Shown here piece after piece: positions 6,092-6,191 of a stretch of 6,191 nt of DNA. The position numbers and the translations under genes are program-made. The stretch spans positions 1-6,191 of the forward strand of contig JAIDJJ010000033.1 in NCBI GenBank assembly GCA_029052265.1, written 5' to 3'. The notes under the pieces are model-generated. The model was not told the origin of the DNA. It made no database searches and worked only from the letters and a program-made list of their open reading frames with translations. Each line of letters starts with the position of its first letter. Position 1 is the stretch's first letter. This stretch comes from Muribaculaceae bacterium (GTDB lineage: Bacteria; Bacteroidota; Bacteroidia; Bacteroidales; Muribaculaceae).

Positions 6092-6191
6092 ACAGAAGGA
6101 CATAGGGAGAATAAAAACAGAAGGACAGAAGGACATAGGGAGAATAAAAACAGAAGGACAGAAGGACATAGGGAGAATAAACAGAAGGACA
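6087..6191 (+). repeat. Purine-rich 33-bp tandem repeat after gltX
   Basis: The repeat unit is ACAGAAGG twice (an 8-bp subrepeat) followed by a 17-base part, ACATAGGGAGAATAAAA. The first copy (6092-6116, 25 bp) has only one ACAGAAGG, the second is full (6117-6149), and the third (6150-6180) is two A's shorter. A fourth begins at 6181 and runs off the edge. Apart from these length changes the copies are identical. The plus strand is about 85 percent purine. The 16 bases at 6087-6102, which include the gltX stop codon, recur exactly at 6176-6191, so the array is in phase with the gene's end. No hairpin or T-run terminator is present before the edge. It is probably a slippage-prone minisatellite; any role in transcript ending is unknown. 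Confidence 0.9.

Noticed and set aside
5246..6169. Minus-strand open frame of 307 codons beginning with repeated MSFCPSVFILP
   Set aside because: It lies antisense to gltX, which is certain. Its repeated start is just the 33-bp DNA repeat read backwards, and nothing in the protein resembles a known family.
6092..6191. The repeat array as a CRISPR or as coding repeats
   Set aside because: Copies are directly contiguous with no unique spacers, which rules out CRISPR. The third copy is two bases shorter, which would break any coding frame, and there is no start signal.

Overview
The window looks like chromosomal DNA from a gut Bacteroidales bacterium, plausibly of the Muribaculaceae type. The reasons are a DUF3256 protein (a family I know from Bacteroidetes), a Bacteroidetes-style GluRS insertion, a textbook Bacteroidetes sigma-ABfr promoter (TTTG-N20-TACCTTTG), start codons preceded by A/T-rich rather than Shine-Dalgarno sequence, and a base composition near half GC. 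The family-level placement is inference. No phage, IS, CRISPR, tRNA or rRNA sequence was seen.

Layout, left to right. Positions 1-139 hold no gene. They are the 3' flank of a minus-strand gene plus a possible leftward promoter (58-90) for something beyond the left edge. Positions 140-1789 (minus) encode an exported C69-family dipeptidase whose catalytic Cys directly follows the signal peptide. Positions 1790-2007 are a 218-bp divergent intergenic region. It carries a strong rightward promoter and a predicted leader of about 145 nt with three separate base-pairing elements. Positions 2008-6091 (plus) form a tight three-gene cluster: a DEAD-box RNA helicase with a DbpA-type RNA-binding domain and lysine-rich tail (DeaD/CsdA architecture), a small exported DUF3256 protein whose start overlaps the helicase 3' end, and glutamyl-tRNA synthetase (gltX) after a 36-bp gap. 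From the gltX stop codon to the right edge there is a purine-rich tandem repeat with a 33-bp unit, built partly from an 8-bp subunit; it continues out of the window.

How the genes may work together: helicase and gltX are both RNA/translation functions and, with the DUF3256 gene, are probably cotranscribed from the single promoter at 1826-1857. The dipeptidase is transcribed divergently and appears to be an independent periplasmic or exported peptide-degradation function. The genes are ordinary housekeeping types. The parts worth a second look are the structured helicase leader, the repeat array at the gltX stop codon, and the exported protein of unknown function between two translation genes.
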